Assembly: GCA_943789465.1 (NCBI GenBank)
Contig: CALSUF010000003.1
Span: 124,001-188,000 of the forward strand
Direction of reading: 5' to 3'
DNA length: 64,000 nt
Origin: an uncultured Flavobacteriaceae bacterium
Lineage (GTDB): Bacteria > Bacteroidota > Bacteroidia > Flavobacteriales > Flavobacteriaceae
The notes beneath the pieces were generated by a model, which had not been told where the DNA came from, did not search any database, and was given only the letters and a program-made list of their open reading frames with translations. Shown one piece after another: positions 34,519-43,199 of the stretch. Numbering within the stretch: position 1 is the first letter of the stretch; each line of letters starts with the position of its first letter. Both the position numbers and the translations under genes were made by a program.

Positions 34519-35601
34519 TTAGGATACTATTTTTTGAATCAGTTCTTCTTTTTTTGCTTTGTCATCTCCAAACAACCATCTTAAAACATTGTCTTCCCAA
34601 ATATCATCGTATTGGTTTTCTGTTATAAGTTTGCGGTCAATAGCTAGGTCTAAGAGTTTCCCTGGATAAGAGGATTGTGCTTCGCTTTCCATTTCACCAA
34701 GAGGATAAGGATCGTCTAAGCCCATAATTATTTGATTACTTCCCTGACGCTTCAACATTAAATTTAAAGAGTCTGTATCGTGAACTAGGGTGTCAAAATA
34801 AATGTTTGGATGCCCTACAGCTTTACGTGGATGGGTTTTTCCTTCAAATAAATCAGGACGCCCATCAAATCCTTGAATGCGTCGTCCAAGGTTCATTTGT
34901 GCCATTTGCCCGCCATGGGCAAAACAAGTTCTAATATTTGGGTAGCGTTCTTGCATCCCATTTAGAGTATAAAAGTGATACGCATCTCCACATTGAGCTA
35001 GCATCCATATCAAATGAAAACGCCAAGAAGTATTTTCAAGTTTAATCATTTTTTCGCCATCGTATGGATGAACTTCAATTGCTAGATTGTATTCGTTTGC
35101 CAGTTCAAAAATAGCATCATTTTCTTTATCAAACACACTTCGCCATTGACCAATACTATCCATAAAATGGGTGGGTAAACACAATACTTTTAAGTCTAAT
35201 TCTTTGACACAGCGTTCAATTTCCCATAATGCGCCTTGAATAAAACCGGGGTGTACCACAAATCCACAGGTAAACTTTGACGCATTGTCAAGCTGTATTC
35301 TTGCATTATAATCGTTTTGAAAGCGCAATGCTTTTTTCATTTCTTCAAGACGTAAACCGTTTCCATAGAGCTGGGATAAATTTAAAACAACTGCATGGTC
35401 AATTTTATTTTCATCCATCCACTCCAGTTTTTCATCTAAGAAAAAACTTGAGTGAGTTACCGGTCGACTCCAACCTTTTTGAAGCATATGTTTGCGCTCA
35501 TCGTCCACCCAAAAAATCTCCTTTTCTTTCATAAAATCAGGAATCTCTTCTGGATAAGGTAGTAAATGGGAATGTCCGTTGATGCGAAGTTTGCGTTTCA
35601 T
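34519..35601 (-). CDS. Amidohydrolase, ACMS decarboxylase-like
   Basis: Metal-dependent TIM-barrel protein of the amidohydrolase-2/ACMSD group, most likely decarboxylating 2-amino-3-carboxymuconate 6-semialdehyde to 2-aminomuconate 6-semialdehyde. Ligand-type residues: His10 and His12 (NGHSH), His in EVHPYDG, His in CFAHGG and Asp in MGLDDPYPLG. At 360 aa it is somewhat longer than typical ACMSD (about 330-340). The dioxygenase that makes its substrate lies immediately upstream (75-nt gap), which strongly supports the call. Confidence 0.87.
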   Translation of the reverse strand: MKRKLRINGHSHLLPYPEEIPDFMKEKEIFWVDDERKHMLQKGWSRPVTHSSFFLDEKLEWMDENKIDHAVVLNLSQLYGNGLRLEEMKKALRFQNDYNARIQLDNASKFTCGFVVHPGFIQGALWEIERCVKELDLKVLCLPTHFMDSIGQWRSVFDKENDAIFELANEYNLAIEVHPYDGEKMIKLENTSWRFHLIWMLAQCGDAYHFYTLNGMQERYPNIRTCFAHGGQMAQMNLGRRIQGFDGRPDLFEGKTHPRKAVGHPNIYFDTLVHDTDSLNLMLKRQGSNQIIMGLDDPYPLGEMESEAQSSYPGKLLDLAIDRKLITENQYDDIWEDNVLRWLFGDDKAKKEELIQKIVS

Positions 35602-35676
35602 CTGTCTTTGTTTATTGTTTTTTAACGGTCACATGTTACATCCATTTGATCATTTTCATTGGGTATCAAGCTCAAG

Positions 35677-36222
35677 TTATGGATGGTTCATATATTTTAA
35701 ATTTTGTTGGGTGCTTCCATTATAGTTGCCACACTTCGAGCATGTACATTTTTCTTCACTTGAGTAATAGCGGTTAAAAATTGAAGGCATATCGGTTTCA
35801 ATATTGTCAAGAACAAATGGTGCTCTGAACAGTTGATGGTTACAATTTTCGCAATACCATTCCAAAGCATCTTCAACCCCACTTGGTCGGGGATACTCAA
35901 TAACGATCCCAACCGTGTTGGCACCTCGTTGTGGAGAATGGGGGACTTTGGATGGTAATAAATAAATATCACCTTCTTTGATATGGATATCTTTTGCTAC
36001 GCCATTATCAATTATTTTTAAAATAATATCGCCCTCTATTTGGTAGAAAAATTCAGGAGTTTCATTGTAATGATAATCTTTTCGGTTATTGGGACCACCA
36101 ACGACCATCACAATAAATTCACCATCGTTCCAAACACATTTGTTTCCAACAGGGGGTTTTAACAATGCTCTGTTTTCTTCAATCCATGCTTTAATATTTA
36201 AGGGAGATACTAGCTTGCTCAT
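35677..36222 (-). CDS. nbaC: 3-hydroxyanthranilate 3,4-dioxygenase
   Basis: Cupin Fe(II) dioxygenase opening the ring of 3-hydroxyanthranilate to 2-amino-3-carboxymuconate semialdehyde. The 181-aa protein shows cupin segments DYHYNETPEFFYQIEGDIIL and LLPSKVPHSPQRG, and retains the C-terminal rubredoxin-like cysteines CENC and CTCSKC found in bacterial and yeast forms. Between the SDR (31 nt) and the ACMSD-like gene (75 nt). Confidence 0.95.
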   Translation of the reverse strand: MSKLVSPLNIKAWIEENRALLKPPVGNKCVWNDGEFIVMVVGGPNNRKDYHYNETPEFFYQIEGDIILKIIDNGVAKDIHIKEGDIYLLPSKVPHSPQRGANTVGIVIEYPRPSGVEDALEWYCENCNHQLFRAPFVLDNIETDMPSIFNRYYSSEEKCTCSKCGNYNGSTQQNLKYMNHP

Positions 36223-36253
36223 AGGTTATTGTATTAGGATTAATTTTTTCAAG

Positions 36254-37036
36254 TTACAAAGATTTTGTGCGACCCCCATCAACAGGGATGTTTACACCAT
36301 TTATGTAGCTAGCTGCAGCACTTGCCAAAAACACAATCGCGTTGGCAGTTTCTTCTGGTTTTGCAAAACGTTTAGCTGGGGTATAGTTTTTCATGATGGC
36401 TGTCATTTGCTCAATACTCGTCTGTGCTTGCTCAGACTTAATTTTAATGATCTCATTCAAACGCTCCGTTTCTGTGAATCCTGGCAATACATTATTGACG
36501 GTAATCCCAAAACTTCCTAACTCAAAAGACAGTGTCTTACTCCAGTTTCCCACTGCATTTCGGATGGTATTACTAACGCCTAAACCTTCAATAGGTTCTT
36601 TTACTGAGGTTGAAATGATGTTAATAATCCGGCCGTATGATTTTTCCTTCATAAATGGAACTGTGAGCTGTGCCAGTACATGGTTACATTTTAGATGTTG
36701 TGTGAATGCATTTTCAAAGGCTTCTAAGCTGGCATCTATAATTGCACCACTTCTAGGGCCTCCTGTATTGTTGACTAGAATATGAAACCCATGATTGTTT
36801 TGAATATAAGCGTCTACTTTAGATTTTAAATCCAAAGGATTCATAAAATCTGCAATGATATAATTGTGTTGATTTGCATTTGGAAGTGATGCAATTACGT
36901 CCTTTAACTTGGCTTCATTTCTTGCGACTAAGGTGATAATAGCTCCTTCTGCAGCCAATGCGAAAGCGGCTGCTTTTCCAATGCCTTGTGTGCTACCGCA
37001 AACAAGTGCGTATTTATGTTTTAAGTTTAATTTCAT
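36254..37036 (-). CDS. SDR-family protein with degenerate catalytic motif
   Basis: Short-chain dehydrogenase/reductase fold, 260 aa from the ATG at 37034-37036 (the frame extends to 37120 but overlaps the dehydrogenase gene). The nucleotide motif is CGSTQGIG (13-20), and NNTGG (89-93) replaces NNAG. Where YxxxK is expected there is Ser155-N-T-I-Arg159, in GVSNTIRNAVGNWSKTL. This matches the atypical BKR-like SDRs noted for an imperfect catalytic tetrad. The C-terminal INGVNIPVDGG is standard. It lies between the dehydrogenase (7 nt) and the dioxygenase genes of the kynurenine operon; no known step of the route needs it. Confidence 0.85.
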   Translation of the reverse strand: MKLNLKHKYALVCGSTQGIGKAAAFALAAEGAIITLVARNEAKLKDVIASLPNANQHNYIIADFMNPLDLKSKVDAYIQNNHGFHILVNNTGGPRSGAIIDASLEAFENAFTQHLKCNHVLAQLTVPFMKEKSYGRIINIISTSVKEPIEGLGVSNTIRNAVGNWSKTLSFELGSFGITVNNVLPGFTETERLNEIIKIKSEQAQTSIEQMTAIMKNYTPAKRFAKPEETANAIVFLASAAASYINGVNIPVDGGRTKSL

Positions 37037-37043
37037 CTGTTTA

Positions 37044-38489
37044 TTATTCGTAATTAATACATATATTTTTTGTTTCGGTGAAAAATCGAAGCACTTCAAA
37101 TCCACCTTCACGACCAACACCTGAAGATTTTACACCTCCAAATGGGGTGCGCAAATCACGTTGCATCCAAGTATTTACCCAAACAATTCCTGTTTCTAGT
37201 TGTTCTGAAAATCGGAGACTTCTTTTTAAATTATTGGTCCATACCGTGGCCGATAAACCATATTTCACATCGTTGGCCATTGCTAAAACTTCGGAGTCTG
37301 AATCAAAAGACATCAGTGTGACCACAGGTCCAAAAATTTCTTCTTGACTTAATTTACACGTATTGGAATCCACTTCAATAACAGCAGGGGAAAGGTAGTA
37401 GCCATCTTCAAAACCTTCCACATGGACGGGTTCACCTCCACATAATAATCTACTTTCTTTGTTATCAACCTCCTTAATATAAGACTGTACTTTTTCAAAA
37501 TGGGTTTTAGAGACCAAGGCTCCCACTTGTGTCGATTCTTCTGAGGGTGATCCCACAATAAGTTGCTGCACACGCTCTATAAAATCGACCTTAAATTTTT
37601 CGTAAATAGAGGCTTCTACAAAAATTCGACTTCCGCATAAGCATATCTGTCCTTGGTTAGAAAATGAAGATCTCAGCGTGGTGGTTAGCATTTTTTCGTA
37701 ATCACAATCTGCAAAAATGATATTTGGATTTTTCCCACCCAATTCCAGTGATAATTTTTTAAACATAGGAGCTGCAGTTTTGGCAATAAACTTTCCTGTT
37801 TCTGTACCTCCAGTAAATGAGATTGCTTTGATGCGAGGGTGTTCTACAATTGCCTTTCCAGAAGTAGACCCCAATCCATGTACAATATTCAAAACTCCTT
37901 TTGGGAGTCCTGCTTCCGTACAAATTTCTCCTAACAAAAAAGCAGTATAGGGCGCCACTTCACTTGGTTTGGCAACCACACAATTCCCAGCGGCTAATGC
38001 GGGTGCTATTTTCCATGACAGCAAATATAATGGTAAATTCCATGGAGAAATACAACCCACAACACCAATCGGATGTCGCAATGTATAGTTGATTGTTTTG
38101 TCGCTTTTAGTCTCGTGGCTTTCACTATAAAATTGAGTAATTGCATGCCCAAAAAATCGGAAGTTACTTGCGGCTCTTGGAATGTCAACAGCTCTTGCAA
38201 CTGAAATAGGTTTCCCATTATCTTTGCTTTCTGCTGCTGCAAATCGGTCTAAATTGACTTCAATTAAATGAGCTATTTTTAGTAAAATGGCACTTCTTTT
38301 TTCGATGGAGGTTTCAGACCAAGGAATGAATGCTTTTTGAGCAGCTTCGTATGCGGCTTGCACATCTTTTGAACATGAGTTTGGAATTTTTCCATATACT
38401 AAACCATCAGCGGGACAAATATTATCTATCCATTCGTTTTGAATTGGATTTGAAAATACGCCGTCGATATAGTTTTGTATTTGGATCAT
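37044..38489 (-). CDS. 2-aminomuconate 6-semialdehyde dehydrogenase
   Basis: NAD-dependent aldehyde dehydrogenase of 481 aa, of the hydroxymuconic/aminomuconic semialdehyde group (AmnC/NbaE). Motifs: [30 protein letters not shown], catalytic Glu in [11 protein letters not shown], catalytic Cys in [11 protein letters not shown], and EIFGPVV. Specificity is taken from its place between RidA-like deaminase and dioxygenase genes. Its ATGA overlaps the stop of the RidA-like gene by 4 nt, indicating translational coupling. Confidence 0.92.
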   Translation of the reverse strand: MIQIQNYIDGVFSNPIQNEWIDNICPADGLVYGKIPNSCSKDVQAAYEAAQKAFIPWSETSIEKRSAILLKIAHLIEVNLDRFAAAESKDNGKPISVARAVDIPRAASNFRFFGHAITQFYSESHETKSDKTINYTLRHPIGVVGCISPWNLPLYLLSWKIAPALAAGNCVVAKPSEVAPYTAFLLGEICTEAGLPKGVLNIVHGLGSTSGKAIVEHPRIKAISFTGGTETGKFIAKTAAPMFKKLSLELGGKNPNIIFADCDYEKMLTTTLRSSFSNQGQICLCGSRIFVEASIYEKFKVDFIERVQQLIVGSPSEESTQVGALVSKTHFEKVQSYIKEVDNKESRLLCGGEPVHVEGFEDGYYLSPAVIEVDSNTCKLSQEEIFGPVVTLMSFDSDSEVLAMANDVKYGLSATVWTNNLKRSLRFSEQLETGIVWVNTWMQRDLRTPFGGVKSSGVGREGGFEVLRFFTETKNICINYE

Positions 38490-38890
38490 GCTTGTTTTTT
38501 ATAGGCCATTACTTTAATTTCAACAACCAAATCAGGATGTGGAAGTTGATGTACAGCAACTGTGGTGCGTGCAGGACCAGTTTCGGGACTGAAAAACTCA
38601 GCATAGGTTTTATTGTAACCTGCAAAATCATTCATATTTACCAAAAAGGTAGTCACATCAACCACGTCTTTTAAACTCGCGCCTTCATTGATTAAATTGG
38701 TGTTTATATTTTGAAGAACTTCGCGAGTTTGAGTTTCAATATTTAAATGTTTCGTACCCATCTCATCAATGATGTCTACGCCAGCAATACTGTTGTCTGC
38801 ACGTCTTGAACTAGTGCCTGATACAAAGATAAAATCTCCAACACGTTTGGTGTGTGGATAGGCGCCTCTTGGTGTAACTTTGGTACTCAT
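38486..38890 (-). CDS. RidA-family, probable 2-aminomuconate deaminase
   Basis: A 134-aa RidA/YjgF-type protein. [16 protein letters not shown]-like (here [14 protein letters not shown]), [17 protein letters not shown] and the carboxylate-binding Arg in [20 protein letters not shown] are visible. In this operon it most likely deaminates 2-aminomuconate (AmnD/NbaF role), although generic RidA imine hydrolase activity is also possible. 13 nt after kmo; overlaps the next gene by 4 nt. Confidence 0.88.
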   Translation of the reverse strand: MSTKVTPRGAYPHTKRVGDFIFVSGTSSRRADNSIAGVDIIDEMGTKHLNIETQTREVLQNINTNLINEGASLKDVVDVTTFLVNMNDFAGYNKTYAEFFSPETGPARTTVAVHQLPHPDLVVEIKVMAYKKQA

Positions 38891-38903
38891 AGTGCTTGTT
38901 TTA

Positions 38904-40301
38904 TTAGTGCTTTAATGTTTTTGTAGTCTCTGCAAGTATACTACTTGTTTCTTCTTGTACTTTTTTTAGTTGATTCGTTAAGCTTTCTTTGGGGTCTATT
39001 TTTTGATGAGATATTAGACTCAAAATTGCTTTGTCTTGTGCACGACCCACTGTCATAGCCTCGTTATAACCAATCGTTTCTTTGAAAGTTACCAATGAAT
39101 ATTTTGAATGATATGTTTCTGGAAACTCAGCTTCTAAAGCCATTTCAATTTTTCGTTTTTCTTGAAATATTGGATTGGCAATATGATCTTTCATTTCGTG
39201 AAAATTGTCAATTGCTAAATCGGCAATCGCATCGGTATCCACTTTCCTGTGCTTTTGAAAGGTTTTGAATGTAGTTTCCCAATTACCGTCATGAACATCT
39301 AAAAACGCATCAAATTCAACCACATCTTCAAACGAGGCGTTCATGCCTTGTCCATAAAATGGAACAATCGCATGGGCGGAATCTCCTAATAAAAGACTGT
39401 TGCCTTTGTAGTTCCAAGGAAAACACTTAACTGTTCCTAAAGGAGCTGTTGGGTTTTCAAAAAACTCTTTCACTAAATCAGGCATTAAATCGAGAGCATC
39501 TGGAAATTCTTTCTTAAAAAACTCAGTGACAATTTCAGGAGTTATTAAATTATTGAAATTATAGTCGCCTGTTTCATAACTTAGAAATAAGGTAACCGTA
39601 AAACTGCCATCTAAATTTGGTAATGCAATGATCATAAAATCGCCTCTTGGCCAAATATGAAGGGCATTTTTATAAGCCTTAAAGTCACCATTTTTTGCAG
39701 GTTGAATGGTGAGTTCTTTGTACCCGTGAGTCAGGTAATTCTGAGAGAAGCTAAATAAGAACTTACGTTCTTGGTAATAACTTTTTCTTAGGGAAGAGCC
39801 TGCGCCATCTGTTCCAAAGATAAGATCTGCTGATACTTCAAAAGCATCTCCAGTAACGTTATCTTCAAAAAACCCTACTTTGGATTCGAAATCTACTCTT
39901 TTACAGCGTTTTTCAAACTCAATGGTCACATTATCTAAGGTTTCTGCTTCGTCTAATAAGAGGGCGGTCAGTAATTCTCTCGAAATAGAATTTATAAACT
40001 CATTCTCACGACCACTATAGTTTGAGAGAAAGGTATTTCCTTCTTTGTCATGAATCATTCTTCCGTGCATAGGAATGCATAAAGACTCAACTTTTGCCTC
40101 TAATCCAACCATTTTAATGGCTTTCAGTCCGCGATTTGAAAATGCCAAATTGATAGAGCGTCCTGCACTAATATCCACTTTTCGCAAATCTTGACGCATT
40201 TCAATAACACGCACTTTAAATCCGCGTTGACCAAGTCGCAAAGCGAGTAAAGATCCACAGAGACCTGCTCCAATAATTAATATGGATTCTTGTTTAGGCA
40301 T
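38904..40301 (-). CDS. kmo: Kynurenine 3-monooxygenase
   Basis: FAD- and NADPH-dependent hydroxylation of kynurenine to 3-hydroxykynurenine. The 465-aa protein has the FAD motif GAGLCG (11-16) in [30 protein letters not shown] and the [21 protein letters not shown] second FAD motif (split here around residue 310). The gene overlaps the 3' end of kynU by 8 bp. Confidence 0.95.
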   Translation of the reverse strand: MPKQESILIIGAGLCGSLLALRLGQRGFKVRVIEMRQDLRKVDISAGRSINLAFSNRGLKAIKMVGLEAKVESLCIPMHGRMIHDKEGNTFLSNYSGRENEFINSISRELLTALLLDEAETLDNVTIEFEKRCKRVDFESKVGFFEDNVTGDAFEVSADLIFGTDGAGSSLRKSYYQERKFLFSFSQNYLTHGYKELTIQPAKNGDFKAYKNALHIWPRGDFMIIALPNLDGSFTVTLFLSYETGDYNFNNLITPEIVTEFFKKEFPDALDLMPDLVKEFFENPTAPLGTVKCFPWNYKGNSLLLGDSAHAIVPFYGQGMNASFEDVVEFDAFLDVHDGNWETTFKTFQKHRKVDTDAIADLAIDNFHEMKDHIANPIFQEKRKIEMALEAEFPETYHSKYSLVTFKETIGYNEAMTVGRAQDKAILSLISHQKIDPKESLTNQLKKVQEETSSILAETTKTLKH

Positions 40302-41568
40302 TCAAAATTGTTTTTAGAATTTCTACCATTTTATACACATCTTCAAAAGAGTTGTAAAAAGGGGTAGGGGCACAGCGAATCACATCTGGAGTTCTCCAAT
40401 CGGTGATCACATGGGCAGCAGTTAATTTAGTATGTAAAGATTTGTTTGCGTTTTTTACTTGTATGGACAACTGACATCCGCGTTGTTCAGGATCTTTTGG
40501 AGTGATGATAGAAATGTTTTCGTTTTGTAATTCCAAAATCAAATACTCCATATATCCTGTCAGTTCTATCGATTTTTTTCTTAATGTCGACATTCCAACC
40601 TCTTTAAATAATTCTAAAGACGCTTTAATTGCTGCCATAGATAATATAGGTGGATTACTCAATTGCCAGCCTTCTGCACCAGGTGTGATGTCCAAGGGTT
40701 GTCGCATGTCAAAACGAGTGTCTTTGTTTTGGCTCCACCAGCCTGCAAATCGTTTTAAAGAGGTGTCATGGGCGTAACGTTCATGAACAAAAATACCGCC
40801 AAGACTGCCTGGTCCAGAATTCATGTATTTATAGGTGCACCAAGCTGCAAAATCCACCCCCGAATCGTGAAGATTTGGTTGGATATTTCCAACACCATGT
40901 GCCAAGTCAATTCCCACTTTACAGCCTTGTTGGTGGCCTAATTCCGCAATTTTTTTTAAATCTAAGTATTGTCCTGTATAATAATTAACGCCCCCAATTA
41001 ATAGTAAAGCGATTTCATCGCCTTGTTTTTCTAAGATAGAAGCTAAATCATCTGTATTTAGAAGAGTTTCACCATCTCTAGGCGTCCATTCTATAAGTGA
41101 CTCTGAAGGATCAAATCCGTGGAATTTTAATTGTGTTTCCACAGCATAACGATCCGATGGAAAGGCATCACTCTCAATAAGGATTTTATATTTTGTTTTG
41201 GTCGGTTGGTAAAAGGAAACCATTAACAAATGAAGATTTGTAGTCAGTGTATTCATGACTACTACTTCTATTGGTTTTGCCCCTACAATTTCAGCCATAG
41301 TTTCGGTAAGAAATTCATGGTAAGGCATCCAAGGATTTTTGGCTTCAAAATGACCTTCTACTCCCAATTTTGCCCAATCATCCAACTCTTGTTGTATATA
41401 ATTTTTGGTTTGTTTAGGTTGAAGTCCAAGCGAGTTTCCAGTAAAATACAACCAATCCTGTCCTTCTTCATTTTTAGGAATATGAAACTTTTCACGGTAC
41501 TGTGCTAATGGATCTTTTTGATCTTGTTTTTTAGCGTAATCGATTCCAGGCTTGTGGTTTTTCAACAT
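40294..41568 (-). CDS. kynU: Kynureninase
   Basis: PLP enzyme cleaving kynurenine or 3-hydroxykynurenine to (3-hydroxy)anthranilate and alanine. 424 aa, with YFTGNSLGLQPK near the N-terminus, VGIDLAHGVGN (PLP Asp) and the Schiff-base lysine in WCTYKYMNSGPG. First gene of the leftward operon, 19 nt after a -7 box. Tryptophan 2,3-dioxygenase and kynurenine formamidase are not in the window. Confidence 0.96.
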   Translation of the reverse strand: MLKNHKPGIDYAKKQDQKDPLAQYREKFHIPKNEEGQDWLYFTGNSLGLQPKQTKNYIQQELDDWAKLGVEGHFEAKNPWMPYHEFLTETMAEIVGAKPIEVVVMNTLTTNLHLLMVSFYQPTKTKYKILIESDAFPSDRYAVETQLKFHGFDPSESLIEWTPRDGETLLNTDDLASILEKQGDEIALLLIGGVNYYTGQYLDLKKIAELGHQQGCKVGIDLAHGVGNIQPNLHDSGVDFAAWCTYKYMNSGPGSLGGIFVHERYAHDTSLKRFAGWWSQNKDTRFDMRQPLDITPGAEGWQLSNPPILSMAAIKASLELFKEVGMSTLRKKSIELTGYMEYLILELQNENISIITPKDPEQRGCQLSIQVKNANKSLHTKLTAAHVITDWRTPDVIRCAPTPFYNSFEDVYKMVEILKTILNA

Positions 41569-41587
41569 CGGTTGGTTTGAATTCTCT

Positions 41588-41595
41588 CAAAAATA
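41588..41595 (-). promoter_or_regulatory. -7 box of kynurenine operon
   Basis: TATTTTTG on the minus strand, exact TAnnTTTG match, 19 nt before the kynU ATG. No operator-like repeat was noticed nearby. Confidence 0.55.
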
Positions 41596-41637
41596 AGCAA
41601 TTTTGGTTGAAAACATAATGCAATTGCAGCATTAAAA

Positions 41638-42306
41638 TTAATGGTTCGATTTAAGTAGATGAGGGAATTTTTGTTGAAATTTTCTTAAACGAGGGATAGA
41701 AATATTTTGTATGTAAGGATTATTTGGATGCAGACGCTCATAATTTTGATGATAATCTTCGCCTTTCCAGAATTTCTGAAATGGGTACACCTCCGCTGCA
41801 ATGCTAGCGTTTAGCTCCAAAGTAAGGGCTTCTTTTTTTTGAGTGATGATTGTTTTTTGTACCTCATTTTGATAAAAAATAATAGAGCGGTATTGAGAAC
41901 CTCTATCGGGTCCCTGACCATTCACTTGTGTGGTGTTTTGAGAGCCAAAATAGACATCTAATAAGCTAGAAAAACTCACGACTGTTGGATCATAAATAAC
42001 CTCAACAGCTTCCGCGTGTCCAGTCCTACCTGTATTACTTGTTTGATAGGTTGGATTATTTGTGTGCCCTCCAGCATAACCATTAATAACCTCAGATACG
42101 CCTTTTACACTTTCATAAACTGCCTCAACACACCAAAAACATCCACTGGCAAAATAGGCTCTCGCCATGCCGTCCTCTAAGGGAACTTCAATAGGTAAGG
42201 CATTTTCTAGATTGTATTGTGTTTGAGTCTTTTTTGTTTTTGTCTGACAACTAATAAAGCTGATGGATAGGCAAAGTATGAGTGAAGTAAGACTTTTCAT
42301 GTGCAT
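41638..42306 (-). CDS. msrA: Peptide methionine-S-sulfoxide reductase, exported
   Basis: Repairs oxidised methionines. Catalytic Cys is in ASGCFWCVEAVYES, with GYAGGHTNNPTYQ and GHAEAVEVIYDP also conserved. The N-terminus is a signal ending in the lipobox FISC (Cys20), so this copy is a cell-envelope lipoprotein protecting exported proteins. ATGs at 42306 and 42300 are both usable. 222 aa; no MsrB domain is fused and no msrB lies nearby. Confidence 0.94.
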   Translation of the reverse strand: MHMKSLTSLILCLSISFISCQTKTKKTQTQYNLENALPIEVPLEDGMARAYFASGCFWCVEAVYESVKGVSEVINGYAGGHTNNPTYQTSNTGRTGHAEAVEVIYDPTVVSFSSLLDVYFGSQNTTQVNGQGPDRGSQYRSIIFYQNEVQKTIITQKKEALTLELNASIAAEVYPFQKFWKGEDYHQNYERLHPNNPYIQNISIPRLRKFQQKFPHLLKSNH

Positions 42307-42366
42307 AACTGTTTTGGTATAAAACTACAACCCAAATTTTATAAAATTGTGAAAATTATATTAAAT

Positions 42367-42396
42367 AAAAAAGCCCTCATTAAAAATGAGAGCTTT
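42367..42396 (-). terminator. Terminator after the coiled-coil ribbon gene
   Basis: Twelve-position stem with one mismatch (42370-42381 with 42385-42396), 3-nt loop, and an A run at 42367-42372 giving a U tract on the minus strand. It lies 22 nt after the stop of the gene at 42418. Confidence 0.8.
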
Positions 42397-42417
42397 GTAT
42401 ATTTATGTGAAAAAAAA

Positions 42418-43197
42418 CTAGAGTTTAGTAAACATCTTTTCCATTTTAACTTTTTGTTCTTCAGCTAAAACAGCATCTACTAAAATACGGCCACTGTGTT
42501 CATCAGTGATGATTTTTTTTCGTGATGCAATTTCCATTTGTACTTGTGGTGGAATCGTAAAGTAAGATCCTCCTGAAGCACCTCTTTCAATAGGGACAAT
42601 GGCTAAGCCGTTTTTGACGTTTGTACGTATTTTGACGTAAGCTTTTACAAGACGTTCTTCAATATCCTTTTTGTAATCATCTGATTTTGATAGTAAAAGT
42701 TTTTCTTCTTTTTCTGTTTCAGCAAGGATTGCATCAAGGTCTGCTTTTTTGTGTTTTAAATGTGTTTCGCGTTCTTCCAAACGTTCTTTGGTAGAAGCGA
42801 TTACAACATTCTTTTGTTCCATTTGAGCGTTAAACTCTTTGATGTGTTTATCAGCCAATTGGATTTCTAATTCTTGAAATTCAACTTCTTTAGTTAACGA
42901 GTTAAATTCACGATTGTTACGAACATTTTTTTGTTGTTCAGTATATTTTTTAATCAATCCAGTAGCTTCTTCTATAAGAATCTTTTTAGATTTTATTTGA
43001 TTGTCGATTTCTGTGAGGTTTTCTTCAAGCTTTTCAACTCTGTTTTTGAATCCTTCAACATCATCTTCTAAGTCTCTAACTTCTAAAGGAAGTTCTCCTC
43101 TTACATTTCTAATTTCATCAACTCTTGAGTCGATCAATTGTAAATCATAAAGAGCTCTTAATCGATCTTCTACGGATAGTTCTTTCTTTTTAGCCAT
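42418..43197 (-). CDS. Coiled-coil protein with decayed C4 zinc ribbon (DUF164)
   Basis: A 259-aa cytosolic protein: a long coiled-coil hairpin (about 15-185, heptad-rich with many E, K and L) followed by a zinc-ribbon-like domain. In family members the ribbon has four cysteines; here the aligned places carry Ser208 and Ser211 (RGASGGSYF) and Asp232 and Ser235 (TDEHSGRILVD), while GG, IPPQ, EH and GRIL are kept. Function of the family is not settled; some members bind RNA or flagellar factors. It follows nif3 by 2 nt and shares the nif3 promoter. Confidence 0.9.
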   Translation of the reverse strand: MAKKKELSVEDRLRALYDLQLIDSRVDEIRNVRGELPLEVRDLEDDVEGFKNRVEKLEENLTEIDNQIKSKKILIEEATGLIKKYTEQQKNVRNNREFNSLTKEVEFQELEIQLADKHIKEFNAQMEQKNVVIASTKERLEERETHLKHKKADLDAILAETEKEEKLLLSKSDDYKKDIEERLVKAYVKIRTNVKNGLAIVPIERGASGGSYFTIPPQVQMEIASRKKIITDEHSGRILVDAVLAEEQKVKMEKMFTKL

Positions 43198-43199
43198 GC

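Noticed and set aside
35697-35972. A 91-codon minus-strand frame inside the dioxygenase gene
   Set aside because: It is a different frame of the well-supported 3-hydroxyanthranilate dioxygenase gene and has no recognisable protein features.
37037-37120. Longer N-terminus for the SDR
   Set aside because: It would overlap the aldehyde dehydrogenase gene by 77 nt and place 28 unrelated residues before the Rossmann fold.
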